Source: an uncultured Pelagibacteraceae bacterium (GTDB lineage Bacteria; Pseudomonadota; Alphaproteobacteria; Pelagibacterales; AG-422-B15). From it: a DNA stretch of 47,090 nucleotides. Positions 18,086 to 28,077 of this stretch are shown here, one piece after another. The position numbers and the translations under genes are program-made. The DNA lies in NCBI GenBank assembly GCA_902544525.1, contig CACCCN010000008.1:1-47090 (forward strand), written 5' to 3'. The notes below the pieces were generated by a model. It was not told the origin of the DNA and searched no databases. It saw only the letters and a program-made list of their open reading frames with translations. The number at the start of each line of letters is the position of its first letter. Within the stretch, counting starts at the first letter, position 1.

Positions 18086-20794
18086 TTATTCAGTCTCGAT
18101 CTCAACTCTAGATGCGGACACAACTTTTTCTTGATCTGATGTTTTAAAAATACTAACTCCTTGGGTATTTCTTCCAGCTACCCTTACATCCTTTACGGGA
18201 CATCTTATCAACTGACCTGATTTAGTTATTAACATGATATCATCTGCATTTTCAATTTGAAATGATGCCAGGACTTTTCCATTTCTTTTAGATGTAGTAA
18301 TACATTTTATTCCTGAACCACCTCTATTGGTAATTCTAAAATGATATGAGGAGGTTCTTTTGCCATAACCATTTTCAGTAACAGTAAGTATGAATTGTTC
18401 ACAAGCCTGCATTTCAGAAAACATGTCTTCAGACAGATTGACTGTTTCTACACCATCATCTTCTTGTTCAAGATCTTCACTGTCGTCTACATCAATTTTT
18501 TTATCTCTTTGCATCTTTAAATAAGCTTTAATTTCTCCACTTGAAGCATCGGTGTGTGATAGAATAGAAAGTGAAATGATTTTATCTTGAGAAGAAAGTT
18601 TTATGCCTCTTACGCCCTCAGATGATCTGCTCTTTGTAGTTCTCAATTTCGATACCGCTGTTCTTATGCACTTACCATCTAAAGTTGTTAATAAATAATC
18701 ATCGGTGTCAGAGCAGACTTTGACCCCTACTATAGAATTCCCTTGAGATAACTTCATTGCAATCTTGCCACTAGATTGAATTTTTTTAAAATCTTCTAAA
18801 CTATTTTTTCTAATAGTTCCGTCTGATGTAGCAAATATTAAAAATAATTCTTTATCAGAGGCTGTCTTACTTTCAGGTAAAGCTAAAATACTTGAGAGAT
18901 GGCTATTTTCTTTCATATCTAGTAAATTGACTATAGCCTTTCCCTTGGCAGTGACAGATGACTCAGGAATTTTCCAAGTTTTTAACTTATAAACTATTCC
19001 TGTTGATGTAAAAAAAAGCATATTATCATGTGTACTGGCGGTAAAAACTTGAGTCACAAAGTCTTCATCACTTGTCTTCATCCCTGATCTTCCCTTGCCA
19101 CCTCTTTTTTGCGCACGATACATTTCCAGAGGAACTCGTTTGATGTATCCAGAATTAGAAACACTGATAACCATATCACTCTTCTGAACTAAATCCTCTT
19201 GATCAAACTCAGCTAGCTCCATTTCACTAATATTAGTTCTTCTTGGCGTTGCAAATTGATCTTTAACCTCAATTAATTCAGCTTCAATTAATCTAAGCAA
19301 AACTTCTTTGTCAGTCAGAATTTCTAAAAAATCATTTATATTTGAAGATAATTCTTTTAGCTCAGACTCTATTTCATTTTTTCCTAAAGCAGTTAATCTT
19401 TGCAGTCTCAGTTCAAGAATAGCTTTGGCCTGATCTTCGGTTAAATAGATTTCATTCTCATTTATAATTTGTCTTGGATCATCAACTATAGCAAGCAAAT
19501 CAGCAATATCAGAATTTTTCCATTTGGTTTTCAATAGCTCTCGCTTAGCATCCGCTGGATCTTTTGATTTTTTTATTATTTCAATAACTTTATCAACGTT
19601 AGCAATTGCAACACCTAAGCCAATTAATAAATGTGCTCTATCTCTAGCTTTATTAAGATCAAATTTTGTTCTGTTAGTAATAATTTCAACTCTAAATTTT
19701 ACAAAATCAGAGAGAAAGTCTTTTATGCCCATTAATTTTGGCCTTCCTCCAGTTAGAGCAAGGGCATTAACACCATACGACGATTGTAAAGGAGTATATT
19801 TATAGAGCTTATTAAGAATAACACTTGAAATTACACCTTTTTTTAATTCAATCACTATTCGAACACCATCACGATCAGACTCATCCCTAAGATCACTAAT
19901 ACCCTCTATTTTTTTATCTCTTACAAGTTCAGCAATTCTTTGAATTAAGATAGATTTATTAACCTGGTAAGGTATTTCAGAAAAAATGATTGCGTCTCTA
20001 TCCGATTTAAATTCTTCTATAGTGCTTTTTGCTTGAACAACAATTGAACCTCTTCCAGTTTTTTGAGAAGATTTTATAGTATTGGTTCCAACAATGGTTC
20101 CACCCGTAGGAAAATCTGGACCTTTTATAAAATTATTTATTTCACTGTCAGTAATTTTTTCATTCTTAATAAATGCAATTGTTGCATCAATGACTTCTCC
20201 CAAATTATGCGGCAATATATTCGTTGCCATTCCAACCGCTATTCCTCCAGCTCCGTTTACTAATAGATTAGGGTATTTGGCTGGCAAGACAGATGGTTCG
20301 TATTCAGACTCATCATAGTTAGGTCTAAAATCAATGGTCTCCTTATCAATGTCCTCAAGTAGATATTTCGCAATTTTATGCATGCGAACTTCGGTGTATC
20401 TCATAGCGGCTGCTCTATCACCATCCATAGAACCAAAGTTTCCTTGTCCATCTATTAATGGCAGTCGCATAGAAAAATCTTGAGCCAGTCTAACCAAAGC
20501 ATCATAGACAGACTGATCACCATGTGGGTGATATTTACCTATTACATCACCAACAACTCTGGCACTTTTTCTGTATTGTTTGTTCCACTCGTAACCAGCT
20601 TCATACATTGCATACAAAATTCGTCTGTGTACTGGTTTAAGGCCATCCCTAACATCAGGTAAAGCTCTGCTTACAATGACACTCATTGCATAATCCAAAT
20701 ATGAATTTTGCATTTCAGTATCTATTAAAGTTGGGATAATTGACTGATCCAATTCAGGTACAGTGCTAGCAATATCGTCTTTTGAATCAGTCAA
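18086..20794 (-). CDS. gyrA: DNA gyrase subunit A
   Basis: This is the 902-residue breakage-reunion subunit of gyrase. Catalytic Tyr lies in AAAMRYTEVRM near residue 134. The C-terminal beta-pinwheel carries a GyrA box variant, QKRGGKG near 568 (consensus QRRGGKG), which separates it from ParC. The quinolone-determining region reads HPHGDQSVYDALVR: the residue equivalent to E. coli Ser83 is Gln94, while the Asp87 equivalent (Asp98) is kept. An acidic segment (VDDSEDLEQEDDG) interrupts one pinwheel blade. The gene starts 30 bases after a terminator-like hairpin downstream of ssb and heads the coaD-ppiA-queA-tgt block. Confidence 0.97.
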   Translation of the reverse strand: MTDSKDDIASTVPELDQSIIPTLIDTEMQNSYLDYAMSVIVSRALPDVRDGLKPVHRRILYAMYEAGYEWNKQYRKSARVVGDVIGKYHPHGDQSVYDALVRLAQDFSMRLPLIDGQGNFGSMDGDRAAAMRYTEVRMHKIAKYLLEDIDKETIDFRPNYDESEYEPSVLPAKYPNLLVNGAGGIAVGMATNILPHNLGEVIDATIAFIKNEKITDSEINNFIKGPDFPTGGTIVGTNTIKSSQKTGRGSIVVQAKSTIEEFKSDRDAIIFSEIPYQVNKSILIQRIAELVRDKKIEGISDLRDESDRDGVRIVIELKKGVISSVILNKLYKYTPLQSSYGVNALALTGGRPKLMGIKDFLSDFVKFRVEIITNRTKFDLNKARDRAHLLIGLGVAIANVDKVIEIIKKSKDPADAKRELLKTKWKNSDIADLLAIVDDPRQIINENEIYLTEDQAKAILELRLQRLTALGKNEIESELKELSSNINDFLEILTDKEVLLRLIEAELIEVKDQFATPRRTNISEMELAEFDQEDLVQKSDMVISVSNSGYIKRVPLEMYRAQKRGGKGRSGMKTSDEDFVTQVFTASTHDNMLFFTSTGIVYKLKTWKIPESSVTAKGKAIVNLLDMKENSHLSSILALPESKTASDKELFLIFATSDGTIRKNSLEDFKKIQSSGKIAMKLSQGNSIVGVKVCSDTDDYLLTTLDGKCIRTAVSKLRTTKSRSSEGVRGIKLSSQDKIISLSILSHTDASSGEIKAYLKMQRDKKIDVDDSEDLEQEDDGVETVNLSEDMFSEMQACEQFILTVTENGYGKRTSSYHFRITNRGGSGIKCITTSKRNGKVLASFQIENADDIMLITKSGQLIRCPVKDVRVAGRNTQGVSIFKTSDQEKVVSASRVEIETE

Positions 20795-20823
20795 AAAAAA
20801 TACCTTTGAGAAGCATTAAAAAC

Positions 20824-20847
20824 CCCTAAAAACTGTCATTTTTAGGG
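20824..20847 (-). terminator. Rho-independent-type hairpin between ssb and gyrA
   Basis: Read on the minus strand, CCCTAAAAA (20847-20839) pairs with TTTTTAGGG (20832-20824) around a 6-base loop and is followed by GTTTTTAATG. It can end ssb transcripts. Because a TATAAT word lies upstream of it at 20880-20875, a transcript starting there would meet the hairpin after about 20 bases, so it could also act as a leader attenuator for gyrA. Confidence 0.65.
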
Positions 20848-20874
20848 TAAGTTAATTTGTGTTTAATACTATTA

Positions 20875-20903
20875 ATTATAGCAGAAAAAGTAAAATTTAT
20901 CGA
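20875..20903 (-). promoter_or_regulatory. Candidate gyrA promoter
   Basis: On the minus strand a perfect TATAAT (20880-20875) lies 17 bases after a weak TCGATA -35-like word (20903-20898). It sits between the ssb stop at 20919 and gyrA at 20794. The AT-rich background makes TATAAT words common, so support is moderate at best. Confidence 0.35.
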
Positions 20904-20918
20904 CGAAAATTATACGAA

Positions 20919-21377
20919 TTAAAATGGGATTTCATCATCAATTTCGACATCATCACCACCAGGAAATGGATCTGAATTTGACAATGCTGAGTCTTGTGAT
21001 GGTGCAATTTGCTCCGTTGAATTACTCCGTCCGCCGATCATTGTTAATGTGCCATTGTAGTTTTGAAGAATTACTTGCGTAGTATATTTCTCAATTCCAT
21101 TTGCGTCTGTGTATTTCTGTGTTTGCAACTGGCCCTCAATAAAAAGTTGCTGACCTTTCTTAACGTAATTCTCAACAACACCTGATAAGCCTTCGTTAAA
21201 TATAACTATTCTATGCCACTCAGTTTTGTCTCTTTTTTCTCCAGTAGCTTTATCTTTCCAGGAATCTGTTGTGGCAAGGCTTAGAGTGGCAATTTTCTTA
21301 CCATCTTGAGTTTGACGTATGATCGGATCCGCTCCTACATTGCCAATTAACATTACTTTATTTAAACTTCCAGCCAT
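20919..21377 (-). CDS. ssb: Single-stranded DNA-binding protein
   Basis: This 152-residue OB-fold protein coats single-stranded DNA in replication, recombination and repair. The start MAGSLNKVMLIGNVGADPII, the core TDSWKDKATGEKRDKTEWHR and GQLQTQKYTDANGIEKYTTQ follow the family. A Gly/Ser/Asp-rich linker leads to the acidic tip EIDDEIPF, the docking site for partner proteins. It is divergent from uvrA across a 105-base gap containing a perfect palindrome, the same head-to-head arrangement that is SOS-controlled in E. coli. Confidence 0.97.
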   Translation of the reverse strand: MAGSLNKVMLIGNVGADPIIRQTQDGKKIATLSLATTDSWKDKATGEKRDKTEWHRIVIFNEGLSGVVENYVKKGQQLFIEGQLQTQKYTDANGIEKYTTQVILQNYNGTLTMIGGRSNSTEQIAPSQDSALSNSDPFPGGDDVEIDDEIPF

Positions 21378-21440
21378 TCTTAAATTTAACTACTTAATAA
21401 CAATGTGTATACAAAAAAAGGAAATTAATTTATTCACAGC

Positions 21441-21457
21441 TTGAACTTTAAGTTCAA
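21441..21457. promoter_or_regulatory. Candidate SOS (LexA-type) operator between ssb and uvrA
   Basis: TTGAACTTTAAGTTCAA is a perfect 17-base palindrome centred on one T. It is placed between two divergent DNA-repair genes, 26 bases upstream of uvrA and 64 bases upstream of ssb. Its GAAC-N5-GTTC half-sites are those of LexA-like operators (alphaproteobacteria usually GTTC-N7-GTTC, Gram-positives GAAC-N4-GTTC), but the spacing is non-standard. Assignment to LexA is inference from position and half-site. Confidence 0.5.
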
Positions 21458-21482
21458 TAATTGAAGACTAATTTATATAGCA

Positions 21483-24332
21483 ATGAACAAATATATTTCT
21501 GTCCAGGGTGCGCGCGAGCATAACTTAAAAAACGTAAATGTAAAAATCCCTAGAGAAAAAATTACTATTATAACTGGTTTGTCAGGTTCAGGTAAATCAT
21601 CGCTTGCGTTTGATACTATTTATGCTGAAGGACAAAGACGTTATGTTGAGAGTCTGTCCGCATACGCAAGACAGTTTCTTGAAATGATGCAAAAGCCTGA
21701 TGTTGATTTAATTGAAGGATTAAGTCCAGCTATCGCAATAGAGCAAAAAACTACATCAAAGAATCCTCGTTCAACTGTTGGTACAGTTACTGAAATTTAT
21801 GATTATCTAAGGCTACTGTTTGCAAGAATTGGAGTTCCATATTCACCATCAACGGGAATGCCTATTACAAGTCAAACGGTAAGCCAAATGGTAGATAGAA
21901 TAAAAGACAAACCTAAAGCTAGCAGACTAATAATTTTAGCCCCTATTGTTAGAGGAAGAAAAGGTGAATATAAAAAAGAACTAGCAGAACTTCAAAGAAA
22001 AGGTTTCCAGAGGGTAAAAATTGATGGCGTACAGTATGACTTTGACTCGTTACCTAATTTAGACAAAAAAAAGAAACATGAAATTGATATAATTGTTGAT
22101 AGAATAGTTTTAAATGATGATCTAGGTAATAGGCTTGCGGATAGCCTTGAAACTGCATTAAATTTATCTGAGGGTCTTGCTACAGTTGAGGATCACACTA
22201 ATAAAAATGAAGTTCCAACCAGTGAGACTTTTTCCTCAAAATTTGCCTGTCCGGTGTCAGGGTTTACTATAGATGAAATCGAACCAAGGTTATTTTCATT
22301 TAATAATCCTTACGGTGCATGCCCTGAATGTGACGGGATAGGAACTGATTTATCTGTTGATCCGAACTTAGTTATTCCAAATAAACAACTTACAATCAAT
22401 AATGGTGCCATTGCTCCTTGGTCATTAACTAACTCTCCTTACTTTAGACAAATTTGTAATAGTCTTGCAAAGCACTATAAATTTTCACTAGACTCACCCT
22501 GGACAAAACTACCTAAAAAAATTCAAAATGTTATTTTGTTCGGGTCAAATGACGAACAAATCAAATTTACTTATGATGATGGCTATAGAGTTCAAACCTC
22601 TAAAAGAACCTTCGAGGGTGTGGTTAGAAATCTAGAACGAAGATATATCGAAACTGAAAGTGATTGGATGAGAGGAAATATCGAACGCTACCAATCAGAG
22701 GTAAAATGTTCAGCATGTAATGGCTACAGATTAAAAGAAGAAGCTCTGTGTGTAAAGATTGATAAATTACATATTGGTGAAGTTTGTGATAAATCTATTA
22801 AAGAATTGGTAATATGGTTTAGGGAACTAAATAAAAAACTATCGAAAAAAGAAAATGAAATTGCCTATCGAATCCTTAAAGAGCTAAATGAAAGAATAAA
22901 TTTCTTAAATAATGTAGGCCTTGAATATTTAACATTATCCAGAAACTCTGGAACATTATCTGGGGGTGAATCACAAAGAATAAGACTCGCTTCACAAATA
23001 GGATCTGGATTAACAGGTGTGCTGTATGTTTTAGATGAGCCATCTATTGGACTTCACCAAAGAGATAATGCTAGATTGTTGGGAACTCTGAAAAGATTAA
23101 AAGATCTTGGCAATACAGTAATAGTTGTGGAGCATGATGAAGAAGCAATGATGAGCGCAGATCATCTCATTGACCTTGGACCTGCTGCCGGATTAGATGG
23201 TGGTAATATAGTAGCCACAGGAACACCACTCGAAGTAAAAAAAAATAAAAAAAGTCTGACCGGACAATATTTATCGCGTAAACAGTCTATTGAAATTCCA
23301 AAATTGAGAAGACCAGCGCTTGATAATAAGTTTCTTAGTATTGTTGATGCTTCTGGAAATAATTTAAAAAATGTATCCACAGATATACCTCTTGGAACTT
23401 TAACTTGTATAACAGGTGTATCCGGTAGTGGAAAATCCACACTAACAATAAATACTCTCTATAAAGCCGTTGCAAGAGAGTTGAATGGCTCAAAATATAA
23501 TCCCTCTAAGTATGGGGAAATAAAAGGATTAAAACATTTAGATAAAATTATTGATATAGATCAATCACCAATTGGAAGAACGCCAAGATCTAATCCTGCC
23601 ACTTATACCGGTGCATTTACTTTTATCAGAGACTGGTTTTCAGGTTTGCCTGAGTCAAAATCAAGAGGATATAAACCTGGTAGATTCTCTTTTAATGTAA
23701 AAGGTGGAAGATGTGAGGCATGTGAAGGTGATGGTGTAATAAAAATTGAGATGCATTTTTTACCAGATGTTTATGTAACTTGCGATGAGTGCAAGGGAAA
23801 AAGGTATAATCGAGAGACACTCGAAATAAAATACAAGGATAAAAATATTTCAGATATTCTTGAAATGACAGTTGATGAAGGCTGTGAATTTTTTGACGCA
23901 ATTCCTCTTCTAAAAAGCAAGCTAATGACCCTCAAAAATGTTGGTCTTGGTTATATTAAAATAGGACAACAAGCTACTACTCTCTCCGGTGGAGAGGCTC
24001 AAAGAATTAAACTATCAAAAGAATTATCAAAGAGAGCGACTGGAAAGACACTATATATACTTGATGAACCTACAACTGGTCTTCATGTTCATGATATCAA
24101 AAAATTACTTGAAGTTCTGCAAACTCTGGTTGCCCAAGGCAATACTGTTGTTGTTATTGAACATAACTTGGATGTTATTAAAACTGCTGACTGGGTTATA
24201 GATTTAGGTCCAGAAGGTGGTGATGGTGGTGGAGAAATAGTCGCAACTGGAACGCCAGAAAAGATTTCAAAAATTAAAAAAAGCTATACTGGCCAATACT
24301 TAAAATCGCTATTTAATGAAAAATTAAATTAA
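21483..24332 (+). CDS. uvrA: UvrABC excinuclease subunit A
   Basis: This is the 949-residue damage-recognition ATPase of nucleotide excision repair, of normal length. Two ABC modules are visible: Walker [14 protein letters not shown] near 32 and [13 protein letters not shown] near 645. The signature loops are [14 protein letters not shown] near 497 and [15 protein letters not shown] near 836, and the Walker B motifs are [11 protein letters not shown] and [11 protein letters not shown]. The C-terminal zinc finger is complete (CEACEGDG, then CDECKGKRY). The N-terminal zinc module has Cys256, Ser259, Cys280 and Cys283, so one ligand position (CPVSG) is serine, a form I recall in other alphaproteobacterial UvrA proteins. 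Its stop overlaps the convergent secF by four bases. Confidence 0.97.
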   Translation: MNKYISVQGAREHNLKNVNVKIPREKITIITGLSGSGKSSLAFDTIYAEGQRRYVESLSAYARQFLEMMQKPDVDLIEGLSPAIAIEQKTTSKNPRSTVGTVTEIYDYLRLLFARIGVPYSPSTGMPITSQTVSQMVDRIKDKPKASRLIILAPIVRGRKGEYKKELAELQRKGFQRVKIDGVQYDFDSLPNLDKKKKHEIDIIVDRIVLNDDLGNRLADSLETALNLSEGLATVEDHTNKNEVPTSETFSSKFACPVSGFTIDEIEPRLFSFNNPYGACPECDGIGTDLSVDPNLVIPNKQLTINNGAIAPWSLTNSPYFRQICNSLAKHYKFSLDSPWTKLPKKIQNVILFGSNDEQIKFTYDDGYRVQTSKRTFEGVVRNLERRYIETESDWMRGNIERYQSEVKCSACNGYRLKEEALCVKIDKLHIGEVCDKSIKELVIWFRELNKKLSKKENEIAYRILKELNERINFLNNVGLEYLTLSRNSGTLSGGESQRIRLASQIGSGLTGVLYVLDEPSIGLHQRDNARLLGTLKRLKDLGNTVIVVEHDEEAMMSADHLIDLGPAAGLDGGNIVATGTPLEVKKNKKSLTGQYLSRKQSIEIPKLRRPALDNKFLSIVDASGNNLKNVSTDIPLGTLTCITGVSGSGKSTLTINTLYKAVARELNGSKYNPSKYGEIKGLKHLDKIIDIDQSPIGRTPRSNPATYTGAFTFIRDWFSGLPESKSRGYKPGRFSFNVKGGRCEACEGDGVIKIEMHFLPDVYVTCDECKGKRYNRETLEIKYKDKNISDILEMTVDEGCEFFDAIPLLKSKLMTLKNVGLGYIKIGQQATTLSGGEAQRIKLSKELSKRATGKTLYILDEPTTGLHVHDIKKLLEVLQTLVAQGNTVVVIEHNLDVIKTADWVIDLGPEGGDGGGEIVATGTPEKISKIKKSYTGQYLKSLFNEKLN

Positions 24333-25270
24333 TTGTTTTTAGTAGACTCAACTGCGCTAGAAACTGACCAATCTCTTTTGACTTTTAGATAATTTAATAA
24401 AGGTGCAGCTATAAATATTGAAGAGTAAGTTCCAACTAAAACACCCCATATCATTGCAAATGTAAAACCTTTAATTACAGACCCCCCAAAAATATATAGA
24501 GACAATAATGCTAGTAAAGTTGTTACTGATGTCATTATTGTTCTTGATAAAGTTTCATTAATTGAGATATTTAAGAGGTCGATAATTTCTTTTTTTCTAT
24601 ATTTTCTTAAATTTTCTCTAACTCTATCATAAACGACTACTGTATCATTCATGGAGTAACCAACTATTGTCAAAATTGCAGCGATTATTGAAAGATTAAA
24701 CTCTAATTGGAGTAAAGAAAATATTCCAAGCGTAAGGAGAACGTCATGTATCAATGCTATTACTGCTCCAAGAGAAAATTGCCATTCAAATCTAAACCAG
24801 ATGTAAACCAGCATAGCAAATACTGCGACCACAATAGCAATTATGCCAGCTTTTATAAGTTCTGAACTTACTTTAGGTCCAACAACTTCTGTTCTTCTAA
24901 AATTAACATCTGAACTTAAAGATGTATTGAGAGCTGTTTTTACAATGTTAACTACATTTTGTTGTATCTGATCTCCACCAGCTTGCTGCTCAACTCGTAT
25001 AAGAATATTTTTTGCCGAACCAAATTCTTGTACTTGTATATCGCCTAATTCTAGGTTGTTTAGTATTGATCTCAAATTGCTTAGATTTTCAGATTCAGAA
25101 GTTTCTACTTCTATAAGAGTCCCTCCTCTAAAATCAATTCCAAAATTTAAACCCTTAAAAGAATATATGAGGACTGAGCAAATAATTAGCGTTAACGAAA
25201 GAATAAAAGCAGGCTTTCTTAATGAGAGAAACTTGATTTTACTATTAGTTGCAAATGAAAAGATACTCAT
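24329..25270 (-). CDS. secF: Protein translocase subunit SecF
   Basis: This is a 313-residue inner-membrane RND-type protein that with SecD uses the proton motive force to help complete Sec export. It shows the first membrane helix near 25-45, the periplasmic start [17 protein letters not shown] near 45, and the conserved [20 protein letters not shown] with [10 protein letters not shown] near 205. The closing helices include a [17 protein letters not shown] segment. It begins 5 bases after secD and ends the yajC-secD-secF operon, overlapping the convergent uvrA stop. Confidence 0.97.
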   Translation of the reverse strand: MSIFSFATNSKIKFLSLRKPAFILSLTLIICSVLIYSFKGLNFGIDFRGGTLIEVETSESENLSNLRSILNNLELGDIQVQEFGSAKNILIRVEQQAGGDQIQQNVVNIVKTALNTSLSSDVNFRRTEVVGPKVSSELIKAGIIAIVVAVFAMLVYIWFRFEWQFSLGAVIALIHDVLLTLGIFSLLQLEFNLSIIAAILTIVGYSMNDTVVVYDRVRENLRKYRKKEIIDLLNISINETLSRTIMTSVTTLLALLSLYIFGGSVIKGFTFAMIWGVLVGTYSSIFIAAPLLNYLKVKRDWSVSSAVESTKNN

Positions 25271-25275
25271 TTTTT

Positions 25276-26880
25276 TTATAATTTTAGTTCCTTTGGTTTT
25301 TTTCTACTTATATAGATTGAAATCATCATTCTTGTTACTGTAAATGCAGTAAATACAGAAGTAAAAATTCCAATTGCTAGTGTTACTGAAAATCCTTTTA
25401 CTGGTCCAGAACCCATAAAGAAGAGAATAGAAGCAGCAATTAAAGTTGTAATATTGGCATCTAGAATAGTTGATAGAGCTCTTTTGTAACCACTATCTAT
25501 GGCATTTATAACGGAACTTCCATTGCGAAGCTCTTCTTTAATACGCTCAAATATTAATACATTAGCGTCTACAGCCATACCAATAGTTAAAATAATACCT
25601 GCAATACCAGGAAGGGTGAGTGTTGCCTGTAAAAGAGAAAGTACACCTAAAACCATCACTAAGTTTAGTATCAATGCGATATCTGCAAAAAAACCAAACG
25701 CTCTATAAATTAGAACCATAAAAATTATTACTGCAACAAAACCAATCAATGCAGCAATTTTTCCTGCAAAAACTGAGTCTGCTCCAAGATCAGGCCCTAC
25801 AGAACGTTCCTCTAAAATAATTAATGGTGCAGGTAAAGCTCCAGCCCTCAGTAAAACTGCTAGATCTGCTGCTTCTTCAGCAGAAAAACCGCCAGATATT
25901 TGCCCTGAACCTCCTAAAATTGCATCTCTAATGACAGGCGCACTTACTACTTTATTATCAAGTATGATTGCAAATGGTTTACCAATATTTGCCTTCGTTA
26001 CTTTACCAAATTTTTTTGCACCAATTCTATCGAATCTGAAATTAACTACGGGCTCATTAGTCTGTGGATCAAAACCAGGCTGAGCATCAACAAGGTTCTC
26101 TCCGCCTACCATAACCTTTTTTTTAACAATATATTTAAAATTGAAATCAGAGTCTGATGGAAGTAATTCCGAGCCGACAGGTATTTTGGTTGGATTACTT
26201 GGATCATAGGAGGCTTTTTGATCAACAAGTTTAAATGTTAGCTTTGCCGTTTGGCCCAGCAATGATTTAATTCTCTCAGGGTCATCAAGCCCGGGTAATT
26301 GAATTAAAATTCTCGTTGTTCCCTGTTTTTGAATAGTAGGTTCTCTAGTACCCAGTTCATCAATTCTTCTTCTAACAATTTCGATTGATTGATTTACGGC
26401 GCTTATAGAAATTTGTTTTAAGTAATCCTCAGTCAATGAAATATTAACTAGGCTATTATTAATCTCAACATTCAAATTTGACTTTGATTGGGAACTTAAA
26501 GCGTTTTGCGAAATACTTTGAGATAATTTTTTAATTTCGTCAGATACATTTTTTGCCAACTCAGAGTTATTTAATTTAAACTTAATACTATCATCAATAA
26601 TTTTAAGATTGCCGTACTTGAAATCATTTTTCTTTAACATTCTTCTCAAATCAAAGCTAAGGTCGTCTATTTTTTCACTCTTAATACTTTCAGTATCAAC
26701 TTCCAACAAAAGATGAGATCCGCCTTGAAGGTCAAGACCTAAATTGACTTTTTGTGATGGAATGAAAGGTGGAAAATTTGAAGTTCTTTCGTCAGTAAAA
26801 ATATTTGGCAAAGCTAAGAGCATTGCCATGAATATAGTTGCAACTATAAGAGTAATTTTTGACCTAGAAAATTGTAACAT
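25276..26880 (-). CDS. secD: Protein translocase subunit SecD
   Basis: This is the 534-residue partner of SecF. It has an N-terminal membrane helix, VNLGLDLQGGSHLLLEVD near 46, the P1 periplasmic region with EIVRRRIDELGTREPTIQKQ near 175, and six-helix membrane domain motifs including LRAGALPAPLIILEERSVGP and GIILTIGMAVDANVLIFERI near 445. The length is at the short end of the family. It is 26 bases downstream of yajC and 5 bases upstream of secF. Confidence 0.97.
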   Translation of the reverse strand: MLQFSRSKITLIVATIFMAMLLALPNIFTDERTSNFPPFIPSQKVNLGLDLQGGSHLLLEVDTESIKSEKIDDLSFDLRRMLKKNDFKYGNLKIIDDSIKFKLNNSELAKNVSDEIKKLSQSISQNALSSQSKSNLNVEINNSLVNISLTEDYLKQISISAVNQSIEIVRRRIDELGTREPTIQKQGTTRILIQLPGLDDPERIKSLLGQTAKLTFKLVDQKASYDPSNPTKIPVGSELLPSDSDFNFKYIVKKKVMVGGENLVDAQPGFDPQTNEPVVNFRFDRIGAKKFGKVTKANIGKPFAIILDNKVVSAPVIRDAILGGSGQISGGFSAEEAADLAVLLRAGALPAPLIILEERSVGPDLGADSVFAGKIAALIGFVAVIIFMVLIYRAFGFFADIALILNLVMVLGVLSLLQATLTLPGIAGIILTIGMAVDANVLIFERIKEELRNGSSVINAIDSGYKRALSTILDANITTLIAASILFFMGSGPVKGFSVTLAIGIFTSVFTAFTVTRMMISIYISRKKPKELKL

Positions 26881-26906
26881 TGTTAGAGTTTAAATGGGAT
26901 TAAGAG

Positions 26907-27176
26907 TTATTGTGACTTTAAAACCTCTGAAACCGTAGCCTTGAGTACTACTACATTTACATTTGGAGATATTTCAAGTTCAACATCAGTCTCATTTACA
27001 ACCTTAATAACCTTGGCGCGAAGACCTCCAGCTGTAATAACTTTATCACCTCTTTGCATAGCACTTACCATATCGCGATGCTCCTTAGCTCTTCTTTGCT
27101 GAGGTCTAATTAGTAGGAAATAGAAAACTGCAAAAATTAAAATTAAGGGTATGAACTGTACTATGAATTCCATCAA
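26907..27176 (-). CDS. yajC: Preprotein translocase subunit YajC
   Basis: This is an 89-residue single-pass inner-membrane protein that copurifies with SecDF. The hydrophobic helix at residues 8-22 is followed by the signature YFLLIRPQQRRAKEHRDMVS and a small basic/beta domain with GDKVITAGGLRAKVIK. The start has a good AGGAG Shine-Dalgarno sequence. In many alphaproteobacteria pcm and a LytM/NlpD peptidase gene lie between surE and yajC. Here there is only a 67-base gap with no gene. Confidence 0.95.
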   Translation of the reverse strand: MMEFIVQFIPLILIFAVFYFLLIRPQQRRAKEHRDMVSAMQRGDKVITAGGLRAKVIKVVNETDVELEISPNVNVVVLKATVSEVLKSQ

Positions 27177-27243
27177 TGTTTCTCCTGATTAATTATTAAG
27201 GCAATATACATAGATAGATCATGTTTATAAACTAAAAAATCAA

Positions 27244-28068
27244 TTAAGTTTGTTTTAATTTTAGGCTTTTTCTCAGTATTTCAATTGAAGCTGCATGAGT
27301 TAGATCTAAATGCAGAGGGGTTATTGAGATTTTATTGCTTGTTAGGGCAACAACATCAGTCATAACACCATCAATAGGTTTATTGAGAATATTATTTTTG
27401 GGTTTAGAGCTCTCCCCTAGTCTTCTTTGAAGGCCAATACGAAATAAGTTATTTTCTTTTTTCCATAACACCAAATCATCTGTTTCTCTATTTCCTTGTG
27501 AGGTAACTTCTATCCCATTAACTTCATTAACATTACATTGTGGAAAGTTAACATTTAAAAGAGAATTAAAATCCCATCCAGTTGCTGAGACGCTATCTAA
27601 TACTTTATCTAAAAATGCCTTGCTAACATCCCAGGAAATTTCATTTTTTTTTCCCAAATCATAATTTTGACTGATTGCTATAGATGGAACTCTTCTAATT
27701 ACTCCTTCCATTGCTGCGGCAATAGTTCCAGAGTAAGTAACATCTTCAGCAACATTAACGCCACTATTAATTCCAGATAATAGAATATCAGGCCTTTTAT
27801 CTTGAAGTACATTCTCAAGAGCGATAACAACACAATCACTAGGTGTTCCATTGACAGAGTAAATATTTTCATCTTGTTTTTTTAAAGTTAAATCTTTAAT
27901 AAAAGTTAACGCATGAGAAGCGCCACTCTTTTCATATTCTGGCGCAACTATCCATACGTCACTAGTATAGCTCTTAGCAATTTCATAAAGAATTTTTATT
28001 CCATCAGCGCTATACCCATCATCATTAGTAATGAGTATCCTTGAATTTTTTAAGTCAATTGGAAACAT
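27244..28068 (-). CDS. surE: 5'-nucleotidase SurE
   Basis: This 274-residue metal-dependent phosphatase acts on nucleoside 5'/3'-monophosphates. The metal site is formed by ILITNDDGYSADGIKIL near 11 with the DD pair, SGASHALTF near 48 with the conserved Ser, and SGINSGVNVAEDVTYSGTIA near 98 with the Asn. The C-terminal segment ISITPLHLDLTH is usual. It lies 9 bases downstream of serS in the conserved tat-serS-surE order. Confidence 0.95.
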   Translation of the reverse strand: MFPIDLKNSRILITNDDGYSADGIKILYEIAKSYTSDVWIVAPEYEKSGASHALTFIKDLTLKKQDENIYSVNGTPSDCVVIALENVLQDKRPDILLSGINSGVNVAEDVTYSGTIAAAMEGVIRRVPSIAISQNYDLGKKNEISWDVSKAFLDKVLDSVSATGWDFNSLLNVNFPQCNVNEVNGIEVTSQGNRETDDLVLWKKENNLFRIGLQRRLGESSKPKNNILNKPIDGVMTDVVALTSNKISITPLHLDLTHAASIEILRKSLKLKQT

Positions 28069-28077
28069 TTAAACTTA

